From positions 19,402 to 83,401 of the forward strand of contig BGZK01002048.1 in the NCBI GenBank assembly GCA_005406025.1: a DNA stretch of 64,000 nt. Reading direction: 5' to 3'. Shown piece after piece: positions 33,825 through 46,822 of this stretch. The notes beneath the pieces are model-generated. The model was not told the origin of the DNA. It saw only the letters and a list, made by a program, of their open reading frames with translations, and did no database searches. The DNA comes from Eumeta japonica. Its lineage: Eukaryota > Arthropoda > Insecta > Lepidoptera > Psychidae. Numbering within the stretch: the first letter of the stretch is position 1; every line of letters starts with the position of its first letter. Both the position numbers and the translations under genes were made by a program.

Positions 33825-35199
33825 TTAACTCGCCACAGCTTTTTGTGGTGCGGCATCAGCAACACAGCAGGTGGTGACATCGGTGATGCCGAGCGCGGGC
33901 ACCGGCGGCCCCTGGAAATACTCGGTCAGTTGTAATACGCGTTCAGCTTCACGCACGCCGCTCAGCCGCGCGCCACTCACCGTGCCGTAATACCCCGGTG
34001 CCGTGGCCTCGCCTGCGAATAACAAAATCGGCGGTACCGGTTCTCCTGGGCCCGGCAACGGCAACCCCAGCTCACACTGCAACATTCCCGATGACTGACT
34101 CTCGTCCCATGAATACGCACCCCCGAAATATGGCAACGTTGTCCATTGAGACCGCAGTATTCTATTCGGAAAAGGCAGGCAAGGATCGCATGCAGCACTG
34201 CGTAATACTTCTGCAATCCCCTCTATTACTTCAGCGTCGGAAGCTGCCTCGAGAGCGGCGGCGCCGCTGCCGGCGACCCACGCGCATACCACATGTTGAC
34301 TGTTGGCCACCGGTTGTATTGAAGTTACACCGCGAGTCCAATCCGAACGGTGTGACAGATCGTTCGGCGTAAAACAGAAACGGAGCATGCTCTTCGTCCA
34401 GAACCAGTACGGACGACCAAACTCCGCGAACACTTTATTGTAGTGATTGACGCAGAGACATCGAAAGGCATTAGTCTTCGCCGCCGGTAAATTCGGACAG
34501 AACAGCTTTTCAGCGTCCCGGTGTAGCACGCCCAAAGGGAAGGTACTTATGACGTAGTCGGCAGGGAACACATCACCGTCACAAGTGTGGACGGTGGCGC
34601 GATAACCGCTGCTCTGTGCGGTGCCCCAGCACACGCATTCAACAGGCTTGCAGTATCGGATACAGCCGAGAGGAATCTGTCTCATGAGCGGTTCGAGGAT
34701 GCCCGCCAGGCCGAGGGCAACCCGAGCCTGTCCTCCAGATGCATTCATAAAGCTGCCCTCGTAATCGACCGAGAGCATGGCCGTATCATACACGCTACGC
34801 GTCTTTCTCATCTGCAAAAGCCCAAATATGATCCGTGCGGCATCGTGACGCTGACGCTCGGAGAAATCATTTAGTTCCTGTTGGATCCTTAGACTAATGA
34901 AGTCCATGAGAGAGCCGTGCTGCTTATTACCACCGAGTCGGTACATCTCATTAGCCTCCGTCTCGATTTGCTTGTATTTGTAATAGGCCGTGTACATGGG
35001 ATAGCTTTCCAGTTTTCCGGCTTCGACGCGGTTGAAGAGGCCCCGTGGATGCGGAGCCCCCGGCACGCCTGGCCATGGTGGCTTTTCGGAAGTCGTTATT
35101 TTAAATAGCGGATGAGACTCGTTGTTGACGGGAGTCCAGTCGGCACCTAACTCCACGACCACGTCACCCAACCAGCAGGAGTGAATTCGTCCTCCGGGT
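33825..35199 (-). CDS. Polyamine oxidase exon 2 (terminal, residues 71-528)
   Basis: An uninterrupted frame of 457 codons plus TAA at 33,825-33,827. The acceptor is tcgttcag, with the exon starting at 35,199. The open frame continues 5' of the acceptor into a hydrophobic peptide with its own ATG at 35,249. That upstream part is intronic, because the spliced join completes the EA-x-x-R-x-GGRI motif. This exon holds the substrate-binding domain and the C-terminal FAD motif. Confidence 0.93.
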
Positions 35200-38100
35200 C
35201 TGAACGATAGTGAAATCATTATGAGAAACAAATGAAACAATTTTTGCATGAATTCACAAGTTCTAATCGGTGTACTGTGTCAAAACTCGAAAAATATGCA
35301 TTTTTAGTGTTCCGCACCCAAAGTAAGGCAACTTGACGCTATTGAGCTCAAAAGATACAGGGCTCTATATCCTTTGAACCGTCATTGGTAGCATTTGAAA
35401 TTTTTACAGAGTGTTTTCACTCATTACTATGACCACTATAATAACAAATAATGAACTTTCATATAAATAATCTCTTATAAGAAACTTTCTTTTTTCGTTG
35501 TTTTGTGTTCCAACTAAATGTTTGTTTCTGTTTTTATTTACAATTTAAAATAATATGTTGTGTTAAATATTACACGGTTGCATGTAACTCTTAATGAGCG
35601 AGTACGAATTGCACTTGGCCGGTTAGTTGAGTTCGTGGTATTAATATGCAGTTCTACTGTAAGTTTTTAAGACGTATTGTTATTTTTCGGAAAATATTAT
35701 TATCAATGTGCTGATTATATTAAACCAAAAAAGCATATATATATATTTATATATATATATCAAAATATTTCAAAATTATGCAAAAAAATATAGTTTGAAA
35801 CACCAACCATACATATCGTTGTCCGGTTCACTATACCCATATATGATAGGACTTTGTTCCTATATAGTCTTATCATACATGGGGATAAGATTTTGTTCCC
35901 AAAACTACTATATATCAAAATGATTTAGAAAAATAATTACATAGGGCAAAACGAACTCATGTAATTTCATTAACGTTATTTTATATTAATTACGTTAACG
36001 TTCACGACGGACACAGTTGTGTTTTCTGAAAAGAAGATGACCTCCTTTTCCATATTCATGTTTATACATTGTTCGTTTGCTTTGCTTCAGTTGGAAACGA
36101 TTTGAAAACAACTAATTAGTTGTATTTAAAGTCTATTTAAATGGTTATTTAATAGGGTTTTTCAAGGAGGTTTTTACCCTTTCTTACATACATGTAAAAC
36201 AATTGTGATCTCTATTGAGTTTATGACCGATTTCTATCAAATGTTTGAAAAATAAGATCTGTCTATTTTATTGTTTCTAAAAGAAATACGTTGGATGGAT
36301 TGGATCACCCTTTTTATGCACTTTTGGCTACATGTAGTATACCTGTCTGCATTTTCCTAAGCATGTGCTGATCTGACATGAAACGTATGTAGAAATAACA
36401 GTAGGTACAACTATTTAGCGGACTAAGGTAAATAAAATACTTACACTCGCTTAGGTGTGCGATATATATCAATCCCCTCAAATCAATATTCAATTTACTG
36501 GATAGGGATTCGTAGTGGAAGAACAGGTTCGAGGGTCAGCGGTAAGCTGCGTGCTGCATGTTAATGCGTGTTGCAGGCAAGCGTATAATTATGGATTTCC
36601 ACGAATCAACATCCCACACAATAGAAAATCGATAATAAAATTGGCCAGGAATCTCCTTTACTTTTGTGTGGAGTAAGGGGTAAAGTAGTTACGATTCCCA
36701 ATTTATTATCCACTATATATATATATATATATATATAAAAATTATTGTTAGTCTTTATAATACAATAGTTCATTTACATATACATCACATTTTCATTTAT
36801 GTCCACATTAAATTAATTCATCCTATTTCCATTGTTATCGCTAGAATTCTGAATAAGTTCTTGCTAAGATTATCACATTGAATAATGTAAACATATGAAA
36901 ATATATGTAGAAGTAATTTCAATTTTAATTCTGTGTGTACTAGGTTTTGCAATAGCCATTGAAGAGTAGTTTCTAGTGACAAATCTCAGTATTATCATCT
37001 AACTCCTAATCGTTAAAGAATCCTGAGGCTTCCATAATCAGATGAGCAGCGTGAGGTGATACGTACCAGACGCAAAAGCTTGAATAATTAAAAAAAATGA
37101 AAGCTCAAATGATTTATACGTTCCTTTAATATTTATAGGTATCCCTCGATTTCCTTAGGATCTCATCATCTGATACTGATTTCATTTACACGGGACCACC
37201 TCGAAAGTCTAGTCTGAGGTGGTTCCATATGATTTGACTGCCTTTGAAACTGAATAGAAATAAATAGCTGCACAATTGACGAAATTATTGCTGAACATGC
37301 AGAAAAAGATACAGACGAACATAGAATCTGCTCCTTTTCTTTGAAGTTGGTTAAACAGTAATGGCTGTTATATTTTCATTACTGAGCTCTTTTTTAGTGG
37401 ATATTTTTTGTATCGCATATTGAAAAAAATCATTTCTTCTTCTACTTACAACTAAAAATAAAATGCTTTTAATTCTAGTGGAATCCTGGTATCTAGATTT
37501 TTCTTAAAGAGTTTTATTCTATTGTATAAATAAATCTAATTAAAGTCGGTTTATGAGCCGTCTGTGCCACCTCTCAATACAGTTGTTATTGTTGTTGAGA
37601 TGTTTCTATCGAACACGAGTTATCATAGGTGGACATTTTAACCATTGTTTCTTGAAATAATAAGACCTCAAAGTGATGATAGCATAAAGACAGCAATAAA
37701 ATAGAAACACACTAATTTCTACTTGAAGTTGTTTTCTTATTACGTCTGTAATGAAACAAAAAAAGGATATTAATGTAATTAACAAACACGTCCCCGAGAA
37801 AAGTTTTACACTTTTTCCACGTTTACAAAAAAAATTGCAATGATGGTCCTTATTAAAACTATTAACGACAATCTTTATTTTTTTAAAAACTTTGTACCAC
37901 GAATTCGTATAAAAAATCAAACTTTTTAGAATGTGATTCTGCATCAGTAAAAAGCCCAACGTCAATAAAACCAAAATTTATATACACTAAATATCTAACT
38001 TGTTGAGGTTAATATGCGAAACAGCGAAATGGACGTGATCAAAGACCATTGCTCGGCTCACACATATTATTCTCCTAAACCCCAATAATAATGAAAAATT

Positions 38101-41100
38101 GTTTTCTACATTTCAGTGATTATATAATGATTAATGATTATATTATTAACCCCTAAAATCCAGTTAGTGACACTTTTTACTATTTGTTTATTACCTACAA
38201 ACTATGACGTTCTAATTGTATAATAAATATTATATCTGTTGTACTAAAACACTGAAATTTCCGAAAAAGAAATCTATACGTAATTGATCATAGTATTACG
38301 AATACATACTGTTCGCTTATTTAGGCAATTAGTTATGATAACAGTCATTTCAAACGATGATACTGCCGATTCACGGACTTTTACAGATTTGTGTATCTAA
38401 AGATTGTCATAATATACCAAAGCATATAATATCTGTATTTAATAAATGTGGAAATGCGTAAAAATAACTCTAGTGTAATTTCGTAATTGATGTGGTTGAG
38501 CCATTCTGTGGTTGGCTGCGGCACAGAAATGGACCGCTTCGACGCGTGAGAAACCACACTCACATAATACAGATGTGAAGCAACAACTTTCGCTGTTATG
38601 TTTCGTCTAATGATTGAGAGCTCCGGTGGCTCACTCTCCGTCATATTATCACCCCACTCCCCCTCCATAACCTACTACCTCTTCAATCACTACACTGCCT
38701 CTCCATCACATCACTCCTCCCTCTATCAGTTATACTATTCCTATCCAAAAAGCTAAAAACATTCTGGTAGCTCCTCTGGGATTGCTAGTGTTCATGGGCG
38801 GCGATGGTCACCTGCTTTTTGTTGGCTTCTATGCTCGTTTGTCTCGAAAATGTTTTCGTTTTCTCATTTCATATATTTTGTGTAATAACACTTGTTACAT
38901 TTTTATAAGGTATTAAAATAAACGCTGTCGGATCCAAAGACACTATGTATATGATGTAGGTACATTAATTTGCACAGTTGTTGCATAGAAAATTCTTTGA
39001 CAATTCCATTTTGAAAATTACCAAATCTTTCTACAATGATAAAAATTATTATAATACGCTTAAGGACCCTGCAAGGAAATGAAATAGTGCAACTTTTATT
39101 AATTCCATAAGCGAGAAGAATCCAGTTTATTGTGTGATCTTGTTCACTTTTAGTGTAAACAAGATAATAGAACAGTTCTTAGTCAGAAATATTGTATTTT
39201 GTCAACTATCTGATTAGCTTGATATCAAATCGATCGCTAGTCACTTAATATTTATCTACGGGTATTTCAAAAATTCAATTTGAGAATAATGAATTTTGAA
39301 TGAAAAATAATGAAATTTTGAATGAAAATAAAATTTCAAATGGGGAATAATGAAAATAATAAATATATTGTATGAAGACAATGAAAAAGCTATATAAAAA
39401 TAATGGTGACAGAACGAACAGTAAAACCAATGATATTTGTTTCTTGTTTGCACTTCATTGACACTACCATTTTTATTTTACAGGTTAGGTATGTCAAATA
39501 TTAAGTTAATCATCCCAGACATATTTTAGCGCTAGATTTATTTTGTATTCAATATAACAGTCAGGCTTAAACCGAAGTATACTTAAATTTTAAACATATA
39601 AAACAAGCTGAACATAATTTTACTTGACAAATCTACCCTGGTTCGTTATCGAATCTTAGCAATATCTTTTTATAGACAAAAAAGTATAAATACAGAAAAA
39701 TAGCAGCGATGCTCAAGGAAGGATCAAGATTGGCAACGGGACCGGCTTTGGAGCACAAAACAGGGCTACGATTGAAGTTGACAGCGGGGTCGTGAGCAGA
39801 GAGAATCGTCATTCAATTTCAATTTACGCACAACGTAAATTATAACTTAAAGATTGCTTACAAGCTTTAAAAATTATCGATATCGATACCAATTAAACAT
39901 GATTAGAGCCTTTTCTTATATATTAAAAGCATATTATAATTTTTAAAGATCTATCGGAATTCACTGGTATTTTGTTATGAAGAACTGTCCGTACAAAATT
40001 GTAATATTGAAAAGTAGTTATTTTTATTGACAATATGTAGCTGTTACAAAAAGTTACTTTTGTATTCTTAAAGACCTTTTTATTTTTCCGAAACTTATAT
40101 ATTCGACAACATTTTGCATACTTCCTGAAAAGAAATTGTACCTTGACTCTAAACATAACACGTTGATATTATTGGGGACCTGATAGTTTACTGTATATCG
40201 TAGACACCATAGAAAACACGAGAAATTAATAAAAATCAAAACTGTTACATACTACTAAATTAAATATAACAGCAGCGTAGACTGTGAGTAGTAAAATATT
40301 AACTTTTTAATTTAACTGCATATTAGACAAGTCCCAGAGGTCTTCTTGACGTCCCGAGTGCGTACGCTGATTTTAGAGGAAAAAACAATTACAGTCAAAC
40401 TATATTTGTCTCTTGTTAATTAAATAGGATTGTGCAGGTGCTAATAAAAAATATATCAATGAATTAAAGGCTTAAAGATTTTATGCGGTCTCTATGCCAT
40501 CATTACTCTGTGAACAAGATTTTTTTTAATTTGCTTTATCCTGGTGACGTTGTCAAAGCTGAAAGCCAACAGTTGTTTATTTCTTCTGTGGCAAAAAGGT
40601 TAGACTACATACAATCGCACTACGTCCATGCTCATAGCACAAAGCTCCAATTCAGTGGCATTTTTCTATATAGCGCAATTTTTTGGTATTTTATAACCGA
40701 TTTAAATCTGCGCAATTTCCTAGTCATTTTTCATTTTATTTTAAATAAGTTATTTGTATTTTAATACGAATCTTTAAATTTTTATATTATTAATATAGAT
40801 AGTCTGTGATAGCTTTTTTTAATTTTTGGGAAAAGAACAGAAATTACGGGTAACTCATAAGCAGAACCATGTCTATAATAAATTTGAATAAAAGCACTTG
40901 AAGTCGTTTTAAAAGCATCAATTACTAAAAATTGTCTTACATTAGTCTCTAATGAAATTCAAATCTAATCAACACAAGAATTGCATTTATTAAAAATCTT
41001 CTACTCATTAAAGACGACAATATCAAAATTTCATTACTTTCACCATCTTTGATCATCAAAAAAAGCATTTAACGAAAGTTACGGGATTTTAACACATTTT

Positions 41101-44100
41101 AAATCGGTGAATTCCGTAATTCGCTGTTGTAAATATTTATGTCGTGCTCTGTGAAGGGAGTTCCTCTTTCATCTAGGTTTAAGTAAAACGAAGATATCTA
41201 ATCGTCGCACATCGCCGTCAGAAAACCTCGACCTTCGAGTTTGGTCGGGTATCTCGTGATTAGTCGTTAACATCGTTTTATTTCTCTTTCTCACGCCCAT
41301 CAGAAGTATCGTTCGCTTTTCTCTCCATACGTACACTAGTACATTGTTTATCACGAGCGAATGACGGCCGGCGCAGCTATGGAGAGCAGTTTTTTTTAAT
41401 ATGATTGAAGAAAAATCAATATAAAATAATTACGCGTTGTGTGATAAGGTTTTATATAAGGTGTAACACTCATTTTAAATTGTACAGGATATGTTTCATT
41501 TAAATAAATACTAAAAAACTCCAAACTTAAACTGTCTTCATTTCGTCGGTTACAATACAACACTTAAAAGCGATTTCCTCTCACGAAGAACGAGCATAAG
41601 GTTAAGGGTAGTTTATATACAATTTATTTAATAATAACAACAATTCAATTACATACAATATACATAGCAGTCAATAAGTATAGAGAGATCTATCTTTTAA
41701 ATATACCGAAATTTTACATAACTCTTTTTTATAAAAAAATGTTTAACAATAACCTTTAATTTATAAAAGGATATTTTTTTATATTCAAAAATACAGCACC
41801 ATAAATAAATTGATGACTTTCAAATATAGGCTTTATATTCGAAAATGACAATTTCCCACATTTTGTTTTCTTTCTATAAGGGAATACGTTATTTGCAATA
41901 GATCACTTCTTTTTTTGTAAACTGACTATATTCCAAGAAATAGAACCGGCTTATTAAATATTATTTTTAGTTTTTTAGTCTTTTTACTTACGAATTTTAT
42001 ATTTTTTGCTAAATTATTGGAGAAAAAGTTTAATATATTCTACAATCTCACTTTTTATTAAAAGAAACTAATGATTGAATGTCACCGGTTGTTCAAACTC
42101 AAAAAGTTCAAGTATGTTCTTGTTGATTTTTTTTTTACTTCACGGGAAAATCTGTAGTAAATCCGTTTTATTGAAACATAAGCAATAATATATATATAAA
42201 ACAAAAATTAACTATTAAAATTTAAAATAATGAAGTCCTTTTCAATATTTTATAACTACGTTGTCAAATAAACTAGTAGGTGCAATATCGTTTTTTTTTT
42301 TATGAATAAATATTGAAATTTAAACTAGGTACTCATTCATGAAAGGTAATCCGACATGATTTTATGTTCTTTCCTGTTTTGGAACCGCAGTCATATAATG
42401 TAAGAACGCAGTTTCAAACTTAAGATCATCCACGTGGTCGGTTGTCAAATGACGTAACACGCGACTAGATTTTAGTGGGAAATTGTACGGTGTTGCTATA
42501 TATATCTTAATTTGTTTTACTTAATCCTAGTCTTTTCCTAGTACAATGGCATCGCCACTTCATGTTAATTGTTATGTGAATATCCGGCTACATTTGTCTT
42601 TTCAAATATTTTCTTTACAGGCATTATATTCTTACATCCCTCTTTTTACACCTGTCTACTAGAACGTCCGTTTTATTTTGATAATCATTGGCTTTAGAGA
42701 CATGTTCACTTTTTCTGGTTATAAATGTTTGTTTTGCCTATGCATTATACATTCCAGACGATTTACACATCACCACATAGACGTTCCGGTCTTATTTTAT
42801 AGTCCATCAAATCTAAAAGTACCGTTTGACGTTTCACATTTTTCAAACCGAAACAACTTTGTATGGATGTAACTCACTCAATTCCAATAACCTTTTCGGT
42901 AAAACCATGGCCTTATGAAGCTATTTTTGTCTTATCACAAGGTGTACTATGCTTAATCACTAAGTTTAAATTTAAATCCTTTAAACAAAGCAAAATAACC
43001 AATATATAGGTACTCTAAATAAGTTTTTTCTTGACGTCGTTTCAAAGTCACGTAGTTAGCTCCTTCATCGTAGTGTTGTGACTCTTCGAATTCACTTATA
43101 TTCGAATAATCGTTAAAAATGTATGAATAATCGAACTTATTAATAACGGACCGTTTTTAATCCAAGTATTGTATAAAAAATGTTTTATCCAACACATTTT
43201 TTTTAATTTATGTACTCTTGAAATACTTTTATACCTTATAAAGAACGCAAAGCAGCACCCTATATAAACAACCAGAATATTTCTGGTACGAAATCTCTTG
43301 AATAGAACTAACATTAATGAAATGTAGTCACCACACCACTCACCTCTGTTTAAATGTACTTAAACGAACTTCACGCATATTACTTATACCTCCAAAAGCT
43401 ACCTGTCTAGTGTTGTTTTATATTACTATAAAACCTCGAAATTCAGTAAATCCTAATATTTTTTTTATACATCCTAAGATTACCAGTAAATCCCAAGATA
43501 TGCCAATATAAGGCTTTTTACAATAATATATTTTATATAGGTCTATAAAATTGTAATCGATTAGTAAGTATGTACAAAGAAATGATCTCTTAAAATTCGG
43601 ATATTGTAGTAATCGATTTCTTTTATCTCATCCCTATTCTTCAATTTATCAGTACTGTCAAACGGTACTTCTTAGATTAATTGGACTTTAGTGACCAAAA
43701 TTATATTTATATCTAGCGTATAAGTGAGCTGTTTTTCTCTTTTGATTATCAATAAAAATTACTCATTTTTCTCGTCGTCGCTCAATCTTAATATTTTATA
43801 AACTGGTCAATATTAATAACTAATTTTTGTCTGCGGCTCGGCCCGCGTACACATAAAATGATGAAAAATTTTCTTGAATAGGATTCGCATTAATCGACGT
43901 CTCGAAAATAGTAACTATGCCAAATTTGAAATCAATCGGACCTATAGTTCACTGGAAGTTAGTGGTATTTCACTTATATATATTATGTATAAGATGTATT
44001 AAAATGAACCGGTATAACTTATAACTTGGCATCTGTCAATATTTAATGTTTACGAATTTCAAATGGCAAATAAAAACAAATGGAGATGAGTAACTTACAT

Positions 44101-44989
44101 ATTTTCATACAACTGAAAATATTTCGTTAAACATTACGCATTTCCGACTTATCGGTATTAAGTCATTCCATATTTTAAGCAGAACGGCACTAAGTCATTT
44201 TGGTATATAGTAGTTTTGGAAACCGTGTCTCACGATATATGAATATAATATGCCAGACAGACAAATCGGATGTGCACATATCTTATTTTTATTTTATGCA
44301 CCTGCAAGCAGCTGCGGGCCTTGCATGACGCTCTAACCAATAGTCTCTCTGTCTATGGGGTTACCTTTGTCACCCAATCTAATTAGCGAAAGGGACAAAC
44401 TTTTAGAAAGACTCTTGTCTAGGGCGTCGTGCTATGTCCACTGGCAGAAGTACACGCTAAATTTTTTTGTTCTGATGCCTGTGATTATGAACTCTGTTCG
44501 CAACTTCGTACTCAGGGAAATACATTTTCAAATTCAATTCATTATGAGGCAATTTTGATATAATAAAGCCCGTATATTAATCTACATGCTACATTCAAAT
44601 ATCATATGAAAACCCCGCAAAAATTGGTCCAGTAGTTTTAAACATTAACGTGTTCAAACTAATACACGTGCAGAGTTCTTGAAAATAATCATCAGTTTTT
44701 GACAAATATTTTCAATGTAAATACGCGACGACTCGACGGTTTTATTATATGCATGAAAAGTTTTAGTAAACGCATACCTTTCTAAGGCCTCCAGGATAAC
44801 AATATTGTTGAGGCCGCTTTGAGCCAGTCTGGCCGCAGCAGATAATCCGGCCATGCCCGCCCCAATGATCACGACACGCGGTTGCGGATACTCCTTTTCT
44901 TCTTCTTCCACTGGTGAAACGGAACAGTTCTTGGGACTGGCCTCGCTGTTGCATTTTCTTGTAATGTTCTTGGATACGCTATAAAACAT
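33825..44989 (-). CDS. Flavin-containing polyamine oxidase (spermine/N1-acetylpolyamine oxidase type), two exons, complete
   Basis: Joining 44,778-44,989 to 33,825-35,199 gives 528 codons. Both junctions follow GT-AG, and the split Arg71 codon restores EALERPGGRI, the hallmark FAD-contact motif of the amine oxidase family. Seen in order: the N-terminal dinucleotide-binding motif VVIIGAGMAGL (39-49), GGRI (73-76), VVELGADW, YVISTFPLGVL (about 286-296), the NKVFAEF segment whose Lys (about 326) aligns with the Lys that assists flavin reoxidation in polyamine oxidases, and the C-terminal FAD motif LLFAGEAT through SGVREAERV (about 463-493). The family oxidises spermine or acetylated polyamines with O2, yielding H2O2 and an aldehyde. 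No signal peptide and no C-terminal SKL-type peroxisome signal is evident, so cytosolic location is inferred. Length is normal for the family (about 500-555). Spermine oxidase and acetylpolyamine oxidase cannot be separated by eye. Confidence 0.93.
35836..35883. repeat. 18-bp-arm hairpin in the amine oxidase intron
   Basis: The arms cccatatatgataggact (35,836-35,853) and agtcttatcatacatggg (35,866-35,883) pair at 16 of 18 positions, plus one G-T, around a 12-base loop. The sequence after the right arm (gataagattttgttccc) partly repeats the sequence leading into the loop (gataggactttgttcc). Confidence 0.7.
36640..36737 (+). repeat. 'aaattggccagg' block followed by (TA)n microsatellite
   Basis: 'aaattggccaggaatctcc' through 'tttattatccact' matches 22,917-23,000. 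A pure TA run (about 36,714-36,737) follows directly. Confidence 0.65.
37140..37350 (+). repeat. Dispersed repeat family C, copy 4
   Basis: The body has cctcgatttccttaggatct, catcatctgatac and 'gggaccacctcgaaagtc'. The end reads 'gaatctgctccttttcttt' plus gaagttggttaaa, the family C terminus with one change. Confidence 0.65.
38490..38850 (-). repeat. Dispersed repeat family A, full-length minus-strand copy
   Basis: Reading left to right it shows ggttggctgcggcacagaa, accacactcacataatacag, agctccggtggctcactc, C/T-rich 'actccccctccat' runs, and gggcggcgatggtcacctgc. This is the reverse complement of the block order at 16,465-16,790. Confidence 0.65.
44778..44989 (-). CDS. Polyamine oxidase exon 1 (initiator, residues 1-71)
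   Basis: The ATG at 44,987-44,989 is the first in-frame ATG after an in-frame TAA about 48 bases upstream. The start is therefore well supported unless an unseen acceptor lies between. The exon encodes a 38-residue leader with an acidic EEEEKE stretch, then the FAD-binding GAGMAGL fold, and ends LEALE plus two bases of Arg71 at the donor aaag/gtatgcg. Confidence 0.88.
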
Positions 44990-46631
44990 TGCCAAAGGGC
45001 ATACAAAATGCTTATCGCATCTACGATGTAGATCTGATTAAGATTGTTCTTTATTTGAATGCATAGTCTTTGTACGTCATCAGCTCGTAGTGCTTGAGAG
45101 CATGCTCTAAACATCATTTTTCTATGAGAATTTTATTTGAATATTCACAATATGTATACGATTAGTTAGGTACTTTATTAGTCACAAGTTTGCGAAACGA
45201 TGACTTATTGTGAGCATTATATGGCATAATTATTATTCAACAGATCACAAGAAATTCAAGGATAAACATGTTTAGTAAGAAAATTTACTAAAAGGAATTG
45301 AGATAACATAAAATAAATTATACAAGCAAACTGTCACCTCCGTCATAAATAATATTCTTTTCATAAAATTTGCTTTTTACAACACACAAAATAGATAAAA
45401 AAACATGACACAAAGAAGTTTCTTTAATCATCAAACAGTTATCATGGCTTAAGTTTTCTTTGATTTACGTCAACGTTTCAGCTAATATGCATAATATCTT
45501 TGTAATTTTAAAACTTATTATTTTCGAGTAGGTGACGAACTACCTCCTTACCTTTGTATTATAATACACTTTTGTCTTATATATGACAGTATGCGATTAC
45601 TGAAAATTTTCATGAGTGAGCCTAAATTTTTAAATATAACAAAAAATGATTTCATATACGTTAGTACATAACCAACAGATATAATAGCAAATTTATAAAA
45701 AATGATAAAGTCATTTTTCTTTCTTTTTTGTTCAATGTTTTTAATAGGCGCGTCAATTTCAGATATACGACCTACGTATAGGAATTCGACACTGCAAATC
45801 AAAGAAATATGCAGTGATAAGCCACCATAGCTCTCAGCTCATTCTAGCTATAATGACTTAGAAAGGGAAAATACCACATTTCATCGTGTGATCCAGTATG
45901 TGGTCAGTGTTGTATTCTGTTTCTATTTCATTTAATTTCATATATTCTTTTCAGGAAGTCGTCCGTGCGTGCATTTAAGCCCACACTTCACGTTTGATTT
46001 ATTCGCTACATTATTAAAATATAAATTGACATCAAGACGTTGATGGGGTACACTAAGGCTGTAAATTTATACTCCACCGTGATTGGGCAAAACAAAACAA
46101 CATAAAACTCGTGCACCCCCGGCATAACTGGCTGACGGATTAATTTCTTTCATGTTCACATGTTCTACGCTATATCATGCTTTATGAAGGATAGAACAAA
46201 AGTTGGTAGGGTTTACGATATTGACGTTCTACTATTGGCAGGAAGAGGCGGCCTCCTATTGTTTTATTTTTTCATTTATAATTGTATAAGTGTTTGTAAA
46301 TAATAAGAATTTATGGTTTTGTATTTGTAGATTTATTTACATATGATCTGAATTTTTGGTTTTGATAATGTTTTTTTTATCTTCTGAATTTATTTATATT
46401 ATAATAGATTATTAAAAAAAAAGTAATATTATTTTTTTTAATTTAAACACAGAAATTCTTATGGTTTTTTTTTATTATCAAGATCTTTACCTCTTTGATC
46501 GCCTCTATGTGGTTAGAAAAATAGACACTATATGGTAATCATAAAAATGTATTATACAAATAGTGATTATAAAAAAAACAGTCTCATCAAAAATTATTTA
46601 TTAACAGAATTAAGTGTTCGAAATTGCTTAA
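44990..46631. other. Intergenic region between the two minus-strand genes
   Basis: The region carries the presumed promoter of the amine oxidase gene at its left end and the 3' flank of the peptidase gene at its right end. A segment at 45,168-45,235 (gtactttattagtcacaagt, then gatgacttatt) resembles 33,583-33,645 on the other side of the amine oxidase gene. No gene is recognised. Confidence 0.55.
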
Positions 46632-46637
46632 TTTATT
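46632..46637 (-). other. Polyadenylation signal AATAAA of the DPP4-like gene (candidate)
   Basis: AATAAA on the minus strand (ggaataaattaag) lies about 96 bases past the stop codon at 46,733-46,735. Confidence 0.6.
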
Positions 46638-46732
46638 CCATTACTAATGAATATTTTATAAATAAGGAACATTTGCTTTCTTTATCTTTTTTTTTTCGTT
46701 AATTATTACTAGACTAGTTGTCAGTTGGACGG

Positions 46733-46822
46733 TCACGCGAAGCACTCCGTCCAAAATCGGTCAAGAGTGTGATATAGATGTCTGCTGACTCCGAGGAGGG
46801 AATGATTCTCGTCAGCATAATT
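46733..46822 (-). CDS. Dpp4: DPP4-like last exon (catalytic His, stop)
   Basis: The exon opens after ttttccag and encodes 29 residues: NYADENHSLLGV, then RHLYHTLDRFW and TECFA, with TGA at 46,733-46,735. DENHS carries the catalytic His, and HLYHT is a typical C-terminal block of the family. It joins in phase 0 to FEQM of the previous exon. Confidence 0.93.
   Translation of the reverse strand, partial: NYADENHSLLGVSRHLYHTLDRFWTECFA

Larger units (their letters stand above)
35200..44777 (-). other. 9.6-kb intron of the polyamine oxidase gene
   Basis: The interior is AT-rich and carries only repeats: a hairpin at 35,836-35,883, family C fragments at 36,100-36,140 and 37,140-37,350, the 36,640-36,737 block with a TA microsatellite, family A at 38,490-38,850, a degenerate AT-rich tandem patch at 39,270-39,365, a GGAATC-like patch at 39,715-39,810 and a slightly GC-rich patch at 41,120-41,390. 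No nested gene was recognised. The phase match of the flanking exons leaves no need for a missing exon. Confidence 0.8.

Noticed and set aside
33998..34372. Plus-strand 124-codon frame opposite the amine oxidase exon
   Set aside because: It is a shadow of the minus-strand coding exon, whose FAD motifs and intact 457-codon frame are decisive.
35200..35249. Upstream ATG and hydrophobic leader in frame with the amine oxidase terminal exon (possible signal peptide)
   Set aside because: The stretch contains the acceptor site. Splicing at 35,199 completes the EALERPGGRI motif, so the leader is intronic. Use as an alternative start would delete the FAD-binding fold.
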